Source: Pseudoduganella aquatica (GTDB taxonomy: Bacteria; Pseudomonadota; Gammaproteobacteria; Burkholderiales; Burkholderiaceae_D). From it: a stretch of DNA of 64,000 bases. Shown here one piece after another: positions 43,113-50,727 of the stretch. Both the position numbers and the translations under genes were made by a program. The DNA lies in NCBI RefSeq assembly GCF_009857595.1, contig NZ_WWCU01000025.1, forward strand, positions 1 through 64,000. Direction: 5' to 3'. Under the pieces are notes generated by a model. It was not told where the DNA came from, did not search any database, and worked only from the letters and a program-made list of their open reading frames with translations. The first letter of the stretch is position 1, and each line of letters begins with the position of its first letter.

Positions 43113-44041
43113 ATGGTGACCCCGATGGTGGGGTGCTTAATTTTCGGGAACAGGCCGGGGGCGCGCTCGGAGGCGAAGTCGATGAACTGGCGCACGCGCT
43201 GCGGCATCTGGGTGCGCTGCTGGTAGTACATGTAGACGCCGCTGTTGACGGTGACGGTGTGCGGCAGCAGGTGCACCAGGCGGCCGGCGGCGATGTCGGC
43301 TTCGGCCATGTAGGCGGCCAGCTGGCCAATGCCGACGCCTTCGCGCACGGCCTGCACTTCGCCCTCCACCGTGTTGAAGCTGGCCACCGTGGGAATGTCT
43401 TTGTAGACCGTGCCGCCGTCGATGCGCAGTTCCCACGGCACCAGGCGGCCGGTGTTGGGCTGGCGGAAGCCGGTGCAGCGGTGCGCGGCCAGCTCGTCCA
43501 CCGTCTGCGGCGCGCCGTGCTTTTCGAGGTAGCGCGGCGCGGCGCAGATGTACAGGCCGATGTCGCCGATGCGGCGCGAGACCAGGTTGCGCTCGGGCGG
43601 GTTGCCGCCCCGGAAGCCGACGTCGATCTTGGCGTCGATCAGGTCGGTGAAGTGGTCTTCCAGCAGCAGGTCGAACTGCACGCCGGGATGCAGATCCTGG
43701 AAGTCGCGCACCAGCGGGATCAGCATGTGGTTGCCGAAGGAGGTGGGCGCGGCCACCCGTATCACGCCGTCCATGTCCTTGCGGCTGTTGCGCACGTTTT
43801 CCAGCGCTTCGTCCAGCAGCCGCAGGCCGGGGCTGGCCAGCTCGAACAGGCGCTCGCCCTCCTCGGTCAGGCTGAGGCTGCGCGTGGTGCGGTGGAACAG
43901 GCGCACGCCGAGGCTGTCCTCCAGCTGGCGCACGGCTTTGCTGACGGCCTGCGGCGACAGCCCGGCCTCGGCCGCCGCCTGGCTGAAGCTGCCGGCACGG
44001 ACCACGGCGATAAACAAAGTGATAACGCGGGAAGTATCCAT
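43073..44041 (-). CDS. LysR-family transcriptional regulator with repeat-derived C-terminus
   Basis: A 322-residue LysR regulator. The winged helix is residues about 5-60 (FSQAAAEAGLSPQAVSKAVRQLE) and the effector domain starts near GVIRVAAPTSFGNHML. The family fold ends around RAPGLFPKIKHP. The last ~20 residues (TIGVTIGVSSTIASRTQP) are encoded by a tandem 12-mer and the right arm of the inverted repeat, so the original stop seems to have been lost when the repeat arrived. It is divergent from the SDR gene 109 bases away, the usual layout for a LysR and its target. Confidence 0.9.
   Translation of the reverse strand: MDTSRVITLFIAVVRAGSFSQAAAEAGLSPQAVSKAVRQLEDSLGVRLFHRTTRSLSLTEEGERLFELASPGLRLLDEALENVRNSRKDMDGVIRVAAPTSFGNHMLIPLVRDFQDLHPGVQFDLLLEDHFTDLIDAKIDVGFRGGNPPERNLVSRRIGDIGLYICAAPRYLEKHGAPQTVDELAAHRCTGFRQPNTGRLVPWELRIDGGTVYKDIPTVASFNTVEGEVQAVREGVGIGQLAAYMAEADIAAGRLVHLLPHTVTVNSGVYMYYQQRTQMPQRVRQFIDFASERAPGLFPKIKHPTIGVTIGVSSTIASRTQP
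43106..43129. repeat. Tandem 12-base duplication GACCCCGATGGT x2
   Basis: Two exact copies (43106-43117 and 43118-43129) start inside the right arm of the inverted repeat. They lie within the 3' codons of the LysR gene and encode the repeated TIGV-TIGV in its tail. Confidence 0.85.
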
Positions 44042-44150
44042 TTACAACCAGAAGGTGAAAATCAAACGCCTTTATGGTGGCTAGTGTAGCAGAGGCAGGC
44101 GGCCTAAACTGGCCTCCATCAACATCCCACCACCTCTCAAGGAGAACAGC

Positions 44151-45002
44151 ATGTCTAAAGTATGGTTTATCACCGGTGCATCGCGCGGCTTCGGCGTCCT
44201 GATGGCGAAAGATGCGCTGGCGCGCGGCGACAGCGTGGCCGCCACCGCCCGCAACCCGCAAGCGGTGATCGACGCCATCGGCGCCCATCCCAATCTGCTG
44301 GCGCTGCGCCTGGACGTGACGCAGGAGGCGGCCGCCGTGCTGGCCGCGCGCGCCGCCGTGGACCGTTTCGGCCGCATCGACGTGCTGGTGAACAACGCCG
44401 GCTACGGCCTGCTGGGCGCGGTCGAGGAGGCCAGCGACGCGGAGGTGCGCGCGCTGTACGACACCAATGTGTTCGGCCTGCTCAACGTCACCCGCGCCGT
44501 GCTGCCGCATATGCGCCGGCAGGGCGGCGGCCATGTGATGAATATCTCGTCCGTGGGCGGCTACACGGCCCACGCGGGCTGGGGCGTGTACGGCTCGACC
44601 AAGTTCGCGGTGGAGGGCATCAGCGAGGCCATGGCCGAGGAAGTGCGGCCGCTGGGCATCCACGTCACGGTGGTCGAGCCGGGCTATTTCCGCACCGAGT
44701 TCCTGGAAGGGAATTCGCTGGTCTCCACCGATGCGCGCCTGGACGACTATGCCGGCACCGTGGGCGCCATGCGCACCTTCGCCGCCAGCGTCAGCCTCAA
44801 GCAGCCGGGCGATCCGCGCAAGCTGTCGCTGGCCATCCTGAAGCTGGCCGACAGCGCGCAGCCTCCCGTGCGCCTGATGCTGGGCAGCGACACGGTGCGC
44901 ATGGTGCGCGAGAAGAACCGCTTCGTGGAGCAGGAACTGGGCGAGTGGATCAGCCTGTCGCTGTCCACCGACCATGACGACGTGCTGCCACAGGCGGCCT
45001 GA
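44151..45002 (+). CDS. Short-chain dehydrogenase/reductase
   Basis: A 283-residue classical SDR using NAD(P)H. It has FITGASRGFG (cofactor loop; the following Arg residues hint at NADPH), LVNNAGYGLLG, and the catalytic Ser in MNISSVGG with the YGSTK tetrad Tyr/Lys. AAGGAG lies ahead of the ATG. It is divergent from a LysR gene that probably controls it. The substrate is unknown; close families act on small carbonyl compounds. Confidence 0.92.
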   Translation: MSKVWFITGASRGFGVLMAKDALARGDSVAATARNPQAVIDAIGAHPNLLALRLDVTQEAAAVLAARAAVDRFGRIDVLVNNAGYGLLGAVEEASDAEVRALYDTNVFGLLNVTRAVLPHMRRQGGGHVMNISSVGGYTAHAGWGVYGSTKFAVEGISEAMAEEVRPLGIHVTVVEPGYFRTEFLEGNSLVSTDARLDDYAGTVGAMRTFAASVSLKQPGDPRKLSLAILKLADSAQPPVRLMLGSDTVRMVREKNRFVEQELGEWISLSLSTDHDDVLPQAA

Positions 45003-45022
45003 GGCCACCGCAGCCCCGGCCG

Positions 45023-46249
45023 CTAGCGGGCAAGCAGATCGGCGCGGGGCGGCGTCCAGGCGGGGACGCCGGCGGGACAGGCGCGTCCGGCGGTCGCCGC
45101 CAGGTCCAGCGTGGTGAAGTTGCCGCGCGGCGTGGTGGCGAAGCGCATGTCGCTGGCGGTGGCGCCTGTGATGGCGGGCATGCGCGCGAAACGCAGCCAG
45201 GCCGACAGCCAGCAGTTGCCGTCCGCCTGGCTGCGCAGTTCGGCCAGCTTGCCGCTGACCTCGCTATACAGTTCGACGCCCGGAGCGGCGGCGCGGTGCG
45301 GCGGCGGGTCCAGCAGGCCCGAGGGGCATTGCTGCGGCGGCAGCCAGCCCGGCGCCAGGCTGACCAGACCGCGCCGCAGGCGGTAGCTGCCAGCCGCTAC
45401 ATTGGATTCGATCGAAACAAAAGCCCAGCACAGCGGCTGCGCCGGAAAAGCGGTCATGGCGACGTCGTGGATGCGCGACTGCGGATCGGCCGCCTGCAGC
45501 GCAGCCTGCACGCGCTGTCGCCCCGCCGTGCCGGCCACGCCTTGCGCCGCGACGAAGCCCACGCTGACCAGCAGCGCCAGCGCCATCGCGCGCCGGCTGC
45601 GCCGCCGTGCCGCTTTCAGGCAAGCCAGCCCGGCGCCCAGCGCCAGCAAGGCCGCCAGCGACACCGTCCCCAAATAGCCCCGCGCCGCGAAGTAGCACAG
45701 CGCGCCCGCCAGCCCGGCCAGCATCAGCCAGCGCAGCCACGGCCGGCCGATCGCCATGATCAGCGGCGCGCCGAACGCCACCCAGAACACCGGTTCGATG
45801 ATGAAGATCATGTCGCCATAGAACCAGCGTCCGTCGAAGGGATAGAAAGGATGCACGCCATAGGAATTGAGGAAGTCCATGCCGATGTGCAGCAGGAAGC
45901 CCAGCACGACCGCCGCGCCCAGCCCGGCGCGCGCGTGCTGGCTGCGCCGCAGCAGCGCCCGCGCATTCGGCCATAGCAGCCATAGCAGCGCCACCAGCAG
46001 CAGGGCCTGCGGCACTTCATAAAGCAAGGTGTGCGTGTGGCCGCGATGCTGCAGCAGGTAGCCGAGCGGGTCGGGCAGCAGCCGGGTCAGGAACAGGTCG
46101 AGGTCGGGGAAATTGCTGGCGGCGGCGCAGGCGGTGAGCAGCAGGCGGTGCCGCGTGCGCTGGCCTGCTTCGTCCGGTTCGGCGGGCAGGCTGCGCTGCA
46201 CCAGTTCGCCGACGCCGAGGCCGACGACGGTGTGGGTGATGTTATCCAT
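45023..46249 (-). CDS. YdjM/DUF457-type membrane-bound metal-dependent hydrolase
   Basis: A 408-residue protein with an N-terminal YdjM-like domain: MDNITHTVVGLGVGELVQR, SNFPDLDLFLTR, LLQHRGHTHTLLYE and LLHIGMDFLNSYGVHPF supply His and Asp residues for a phospholipase-C-like metal site within about five membrane helices (residues 85-240). The C-terminal ~170 residues are a soluble domain probably outside the membrane. The reaction is unknown; in E. coli YdjM is LexA-regulated. It ends 21 bases from the convergent SDR gene. Confidence 0.82.
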   Translation of the reverse strand: MDNITHTVVGLGVGELVQRSLPAEPDEAGQRTRHRLLLTACAAASNFPDLDLFLTRLLPDPLGYLLQHRGHTHTLLYEVPQALLLVALLWLLWPNARALLRRSQHARAGLGAAVVLGFLLHIGMDFLNSYGVHPFYPFDGRWFYGDMIFIIEPVFWVAFGAPLIMAIGRPWLRWLMLAGLAGALCYFAARGYLGTVSLAALLALGAGLACLKAARRRSRRAMALALLVSVGFVAAQGVAGTAGRQRVQAALQAADPQSRIHDVAMTAFPAQPLCWAFVSIESNVAAGSYRLRRGLVSLAPGWLPPQQCPSGLLDPPPHRAAAPGVELYSEVSGKLAELRSQADGNCWLSAWLRFARMPAITGATASDMRFATTPRGNFTTLDLAATAGRACPAGVPAWTPPRADLLAR

Positions 46250-46316
46250 GCCCCGGATGTTACCCGAACCCGGGGCAGGAAAATGGCTGGCTTACAACTT
46301 TTCCACCTACACCACG

Positions 46317-46607
46317 CTAGCGCTGCACTTCCACGCCGTGCCAGAAGGCGACGTGGTCCTTGATGTGCTGCGCCTTGTCGGACGGGTGGCGGTAGAACCA
46401 GGCGGCGTTTTCGTTGACCTTGCCGTCCACCAGCAGATGGTAGTAGTTGGCCTTGCCTTTCCACGGGCAGGTGGTGGTGTGCTCGCTTTCCTGCAGGTAT
46501 TCCTCGGCCACTTTCCCGATCGGGAAGTAGACGTTGTTCTCCACGATCTGCACTTCGTCGTCATTCGCTTCGGCGATCACTTCGCCGTTCCAGATTGCTT
46601 TGGGCAT
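46317..46607 (-). CDS. DUF427 small protein
   Basis: A 96-residue DUF427 protein, beta-rich, with the family phrases VYFPIGKVAEEYL, CPWKGKANYYHL and AAWFYRHPSDKAQ. No biochemical role is established for the family; a structure resembles a beta-tent fold. A good ribosome site (GGAGGCAGCC) precedes the ATG at 46607. Confidence 0.88.
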   Translation of the reverse strand: MPKAIWNGEVIAEANDDEVQIVENNVYFPIGKVAEEYLQESEHTTTCPWKGKANYYHLLVDGKVNENAAWFYRHPSDKAQHIKDHVAFWHGVEVQR

Positions 46608-46628
46608 GGCTGCCTCCTGTGGGCTGAA

Positions 46629-47684
46629 TTAACTTTCGACGCGGTCGCGTCCGCTCGCCTTGGCGCGCGCCAGCGCCTGCTCGGCCTGGCGCAGCAGGCT
46701 GTCGCCGTCGCTGATGTCCATGTGGTTGAAGGCGCCGACGCCGATGCTGGCCGTGACCGGCAGCAAGCGCCCTGCTTCGCGGTGGATTTGCGCAGCCAGC
46801 TTGGCGCGCAGGTTTTCGGCCAGCTTGAGCGCGCCTTCCAGCGGCGTGTTGGGCAGCAGCACGCAGATTTCCTGGCCGCCGTAGCGCCCGGCCAGGTCGA
46901 TCACGCGCACGTTCTCGCGCACCAGGCGGCCGACGTTGGCCAGCACCAGGTCGCCCGCGTCGCTGCCGTGGCGCTCGTTGACGGCCTTGAAGCCGTCCAG
47001 GTCGATAATCAGGGCCGACAGCGGCGTGCGGAAGCGGCGCGTGCGCGCCACTTCAAAGCTCAGCTTGCCCAGCAGGGAGCGGCGGTTGTGCAAGCCTGTC
47101 AGCTCGTCGGTGGTGGACAATTCGGCCAGTTCGGCCCGGGCCGCCTGCAGCGCGTGCCGCGCGGCGCGCGCTTCCAGCAGCGCCATGGCCTGCGCGGCAA
47201 GGCGGCGCAGGCTGCGCGCCTGCTCGGGACCGAGACGGCCCGGCCTGCTGTCCATCACGCTGAGCGCGCCGATGGCGTAGCCGTCCGGCGCGGTCAGCGC
47301 CACGCTGCTGTACATGCGCATATGGGGGGCGGACACCGTCAGCGGCATCTCGGCGGTGCGCGGGTCGGCGCTCAGGTCTTCGATTTCGGTGGCTTGCTGG
47401 CCCAGCACGGCCAGCGAGCAGTAGCTTTGCTCGCGCGGCAAGGTGTCCAGCGCCAGGCCGGTGGCGGCTTTCACCCAGGCGCGCCCGGCGTCCACCAGGG
47501 TGATGAAGGCGTACGGCACGCCGCACAGCTGCGCGGCCAGTTCGGTCAGGAAGGTGAATTCCTCGCAGGCGGGGGTGTCCAGCACGTGGTAGCGCTGCAG
47601 CGCGCTTACGCGGCGCGCGTCGTCCGGCGGAATGGCATAACTGAGTGGGTATATATTCGGGTAAATATTCTCTGCGGCCAGCAT
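46629..47684 (-). CDS. GAF-GGDEF protein with degenerate active site (GGQEI)
   Basis: A 351-residue soluble protein. The GAF domain covers residues about 25-165 (CGVPYAFITLVDAGRAWVKA, ALSVMDSRPG) and the GGDEF domain about 190-348. The signature is GGQEI at 269-273: Gln replaces the third-position acid that binds metal, and Phe is also changed. The I-site RVID (260-263) is kept. It probably does not make c-di-GMP but may bind it as a receptor. A weakly active enzyme remains possible. Confidence 0.88.
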   Translation of the reverse strand: MLAAENIYPNIYPLSYAIPPDDARRVSALQRYHVLDTPACEEFTFLTELAAQLCGVPYAFITLVDAGRAWVKAATGLALDTLPREQSYCSLAVLGQQATEIEDLSADPRTAEMPLTVSAPHMRMYSSVALTAPDGYAIGALSVMDSRPGRLGPEQARSLRRLAAQAMALLEARAARHALQAARAELAELSTTDELTGLHNRRSLLGKLSFEVARTRRFRTPLSALIIDLDGFKAVNERHGSDAGDLVLANVGRLVRENVRVIDLAGRYGGQEICVLLPNTPLEGALKLAENLRAKLAAQIHREAGRLLPVTASIGVGAFNHMDISDGDSLLRQAEQALARAKASGRDRVES

Positions 47685-47813
47685 GGCGTCCCTTCGTAGC
47701 GTCGTTGCGCTTGTCTAGTCTATAAGCTTCGGTGCTACATCGACAAGTTTAGCGCAAAAAAACCGCGAACGGACATCCGCCCCGCCTTTCGGCCGCAGAT
47801 TGCCCGCCCGGGC

Positions 47814-48470
47814 TTAGGCCGCGCCGGCCATGATCTGGCGCAGCGCGCGCTCGAACAGCTCGGCGGGCTGGCCGCCGGAGATCAGGTGGCGGTCGTTGAT
47901 GATGACGGCCGGCACCGAGTTGATGCCCTGGCGCTGGTAGAACTGCTCGGCCGCGCGCACCTCGGCGCCGTAGCTGTCCGAAGCCAGCACGGCGGCGGCG
48001 CCGGCCGGGTCCAGGCCCGCCTTGACGGCGGCCGCCTGCAGCACGGCGTGCGCGCTCGGATCTTCGCCTTCGGTGAAGTAGGCGGTGAACAAGGCGTGCT
48101 TGAGCGCGCGCTGCTGTTCGGCGCCTTCCAGGCCGGCCCAGTGCAGCAGGCGGTGCGCGTCGAAAGTGTTGTAAATGCGGCTGCGCTTGCCCATGGCGAA
48201 GTCGAAGCCGACGTCGGCGCCGCGCTGCCGTATCATGGCGCGCGACTGCTCCTGCTGCTCCGGGGTGGCGCCGTATTTCTGGGTGATGTGTTCGGTGATG
48301 TCCTGCCCTTCCGGCCCCATGTTGGGGTTCAGTTCGAAGGGCTGGAAGTGCAGCGTGGGGGCGGCCTCGCCGCCTATGCTGCGCAGCGCGGTTTCCAGCG
48401 CGTTCAGGCCGACTGCGCACCAGGGGCAGGAGACGTCGGAAACGAAATCGATTTTGATGGGAGTGGTCAT
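47814..48470 (-). CDS. DsbA-family oxidoreductase (FrnE-like)
   Basis: A 218-residue thioredoxin-fold protein with DVSCPWCAVGLNAL (CPWC active site, residues about 15-18), a helical insertion and the cis-Pro in GINSVPAVIIND. There is no signal peptide, so it is cytoplasmic like FrnE/YwbO proteins, which handle oxidative stress or isomerise small molecules. GAGG lies 6 bases upstream of the ATG at 48470; longer in-frame starts are unlikely. Confidence 0.92.
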   Translation of the reverse strand: MTTPIKIDFVSDVSCPWCAVGLNALETALRSIGGEAAPTLHFQPFELNPNMGPEGQDITEHITQKYGATPEQQEQSRAMIRQRGADVGFDFAMGKRSRIYNTFDAHRLLHWAGLEGAEQQRALKHALFTAYFTEGEDPSAHAVLQAAAVKAGLDPAGAAAVLASDSYGAEVRAAEQFYQRQGINSVPAVIINDRHLISGGQPAELFERALRQIMAGAA

Positions 48471-48527
48471 GGCGGCCTCGCGGAAAGTATCCCTGCGATA
48501 TGGGGCCGCCACGGCCTATTTCAACGC

Positions 48528-49157
48528 TTACTTCTTCTTGGCGGCGGCCTTGCTGCCGATGCGGCTTTCCTTGCCCGCGATCAGGTTGGAAATATTGGCG
48601 CTGTGGCGGAACAGCAGCAGCATGGACATGGCCACCACGGCGATCAGGATGGCATCCACGCCGAACAGCAGGCCGTAGTAGAACGGCGCAAACACGGCGG
48701 CGGCCAGCGCGGCCAGCGAGGAGTAGCGGAAGGCGTAGGCCACGATCAGCCAGGTGGCCAGCGTGGCCAGGCCCAGCCAGACGTTCAGCCCCAGCAGCAC
48801 GCCGGCGGCCGTGGCCACGCCCTTGCCGCCCACGAAGCGGAAGAAGATGGGCCACAGGTGGCCCAGGAACACGGCGATCGCCGTCAGCGCGATGGCGATG
48901 TCCTCCACGCCCAGCTGCTCCTGGTAATGCACGGCCAGCCACACCGCCAGCCAGCCCTTGGCGGCGTCGCCGATCAGGGTGGCGATGGCGGCTTTCTTGT
49001 TGCCACTTCGCAACACATTGGTCGCGCCCGGGTTCTTGGAACCGTAGGTGCGCGGGTCGGCGATGCCGAACAGCTTGCTGGCCACCACGGCGAAGGAAAT
49101 CGAGCCCAGCAGGTAGGCGCCCACGGCCATGGCCACTGTTATCAGTGCTGTATTCAT
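48528..49157 (-). CDS. plsY: Glycerol-3-phosphate acyltransferase PlsY
   Basis: A 209-residue inner-membrane acyltransferase that moves an acyl chain from acyl-phosphate to glycerol-3-phosphate, starting phospholipid synthesis. The three PlsY motifs are present: LLGSISFAVVASKLFG, GSKNPGATNVLRSGNKKAA and LGHLWPIFFRFVGGKGVATA. Five or six membrane helices are visible. The basic C-terminal tail is AKESRIGSKAAAKKK-like. In many beta-proteobacteria it neighbours ybaK, as here. Confidence 0.96.
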   Translation of the reverse strand: MNTALITVAMAVGAYLLGSISFAVVASKLFGIADPRTYGSKNPGATNVLRSGNKKAAIATLIGDAAKGWLAVWLAVHYQEQLGVEDIAIALTAIAVFLGHLWPIFFRFVGGKGVATAAGVLLGLNVWLGLATLATWLIVAYAFRYSSLAALAAAVFAPFYYGLLFGVDAILIAVVAMSMLLLFRHSANISNLIAGKESRIGSKAAAKKK

Positions 49158-49236
49158 ACGTTTCTCTCTTTTATTTTTTCATGCTGCCACTGCGGCGGCT
49201 GACGACTATACAACAAGCGCCCGGCACTGAGTAGCC

Positions 49237-49728
49237 TCAGTCGGCCAGCGCGCAGTGCACCGGCTTGGCCGCGATCAGCTCGAGCAGCACCTGCGGCTTG
49301 ATGCCCACCAGGTAGCCGCGCCGCCCGCCATTGATATAAATCGTATCGAGCGCCAGGATGGACTCCTCGACATACACCGGCAGCGCCTTCTTGGTGCCGA
49401 AGGGCGAGGTGCCGCCCACCATGTAGCCGGAATGGCGCTGCGCCACCTCCGGCTTGCACGGCTCGACCGACTTGCAGCCGATGCCGCGCGCCAGGTTCTT
49501 GGTCGACACCTTGCAGTCGCCGTGCATGAGCACGATCAGCGGCTTGGCCGCCTCGTCCTGCATCACCAGCGTCTTGACCACCGCGTGCTCATCCACGCCG
49601 AGCTCGCGCGCGGACACCGTGGTGCCGCCGTGTTCTTCATATTCGTAAGGGTGTTCGGAGAACGCCACCTTATGCTTGCGCAGCATCTGGGTCGCGGGCG
49701 TTTCGGAAATATGCTCTTTTTTGGCCAT
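49237..49728 (-). CDS. ybaK: YbaK/EbsC-type Cys-tRNA(Pro) deacylase
   Basis: A 163-residue trans-editing enzyme that hydrolyses Cys-tRNA(Pro). The YbaK fold shows TPATQMLRKHKVAF, VKTLVMQDE with the conserved Lys, CKVSTKNLARGIGCKSVE and GYMVGGTSPFGTKKALPV, the substrate-loop GGTSPFG. The start ATG at 49728 (MAKKEHI) fits the family. It lies 79 bases from plsY and runs divergently from the EEP gene. Confidence 0.94.
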   Translation of the reverse strand: MAKKEHISETPATQMLRKHKVAFSEHPYEYEEHGGTTVSARELGVDEHAVVKTLVMQDEAAKPLIVLMHGDCKVSTKNLARGIGCKSVEPCKPEVAQRHSGYMVGGTSPFGTKKALPVYVEESILALDTIYINGGRRGYLVGIKPQVLLELIAAKPVHCALAD

Positions 49729-49764
49729 GCCGTGATACGCTAACCGTTCAATAGGAGTTTCGTT

Positions 49765-50727
49765 ATGCGGGAAGAAATTCGCTTCGCCACGTTCAATGTC
49801 TGCAATCTCGCCCCGCCGGGTGCTCAATTGTACGACAACCTGCCGCCGCTTTCTGAGCAGGAATATGAGGCCAAGGTGGAATGGACCGCGCAGCAGCTGG
49901 ACCAGCTGGATGCCGATGTGGTTGGTTTCCAGGAAATCTTTTCCCAGGCCGCGCTGCGCGACGTGCTGTCGCGCACCCGCAAATACCGCGACGCCATCCA
50001 CGCCGGCTTCGACCCCGACCCGCACGCCACGCGCCTGACGCCCAATGTGGCGCTGGTGTCGCGCCTGCCGTTGGCGGCGCCGCCCACGGTGTATGCCGAG
50101 TTCCCGGCCGGGGTGGTGTCCGACTCCGGCAATCCCGATGCCGACCGCTTCGCGCGCGCGCCGCTGCACGCCCAGGTGGTGCTGCCCAATGAGACCACGG
50201 TGGACGTGGTGGTGGTGCACCTGAAGTCGCGCCGCCCCGACTACCGCCGCGACGACTGCGGCGACGATCCGCTGCACTACGCGCTGGCCAATCTGCGCTC
50301 GCTGGTGTGGCGCGGCACGGAGGCGGTGGCGCTGCGCGTGCTGCTGAGCAAGGTGATGAAGGACGGCCAGCGGCCCTGCGTGGTCATGGGCGACTTCAAC
50401 GACACGGCCGACGCCGTCACCACCACCATTGTGCTGGGGGGCAATCCGAACTGCGAGCCGGGCGACGAGCTACGCGGCCGCATGTTCGACTGCGCGCAGA
50501 TCCAGCAGCGGCAGGACCATCTGCACCACATGGGCTACACCACCGTGCACGAAGGGCATTACAGCACCATAGACCATGTGCTGGTGTCGGAGCAGTTCCA
50601 CCCGGAGTCGCCGCGCGCCATCGGCGAGGTGTATGACGTGACGTACCTGAACGACCACCTGAGCCAGCAGCGGCCGGAGACCTCGGACCACGGGCAGGTG
50701 CTGGTGCGGCTGCGCTTGCGGCGCTAA
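49765..50727 (+). CDS. Endonuclease/exonuclease/phosphatase-family hydrolase
   Basis: A 320-residue EEP-fold enzyme with metal and catalytic residues in ATFNVCNL, VVGFQEIF, HLKSRRPDY, VVMGDFNDTADAV and TSDHGQVLV. There is no signal peptide, so it should act in the cytoplasm on a nucleic acid, phosphodiester or sugar phosphate. GGAG precedes the ATG. The stop overlaps the stop of the convergent c-di-GMP gene by 3 bases. Confidence 0.9.
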   Translation: MREEIRFATFNVCNLAPPGAQLYDNLPPLSEQEYEAKVEWTAQQLDQLDADVVGFQEIFSQAALRDVLSRTRKYRDAIHAGFDPDPHATRLTPNVALVSRLPLAAPPTVYAEFPAGVVSDSGNPDADRFARAPLHAQVVLPNETTVDVVVVHLKSRRPDYRRDDCGDDPLHYALANLRSLVWRGTEAVALRVLLSKVMKDGQRPCVVMGDFNDTADAVTTTIVLGGNPNCEPGDELRGRMFDCAQIQQRQDHLHHMGYTTVHEGHYSTIDHVLVSEQFHPESPRAIGEVYDVTYLNDHLSQQRPETSDHGQVLVRLRLRR

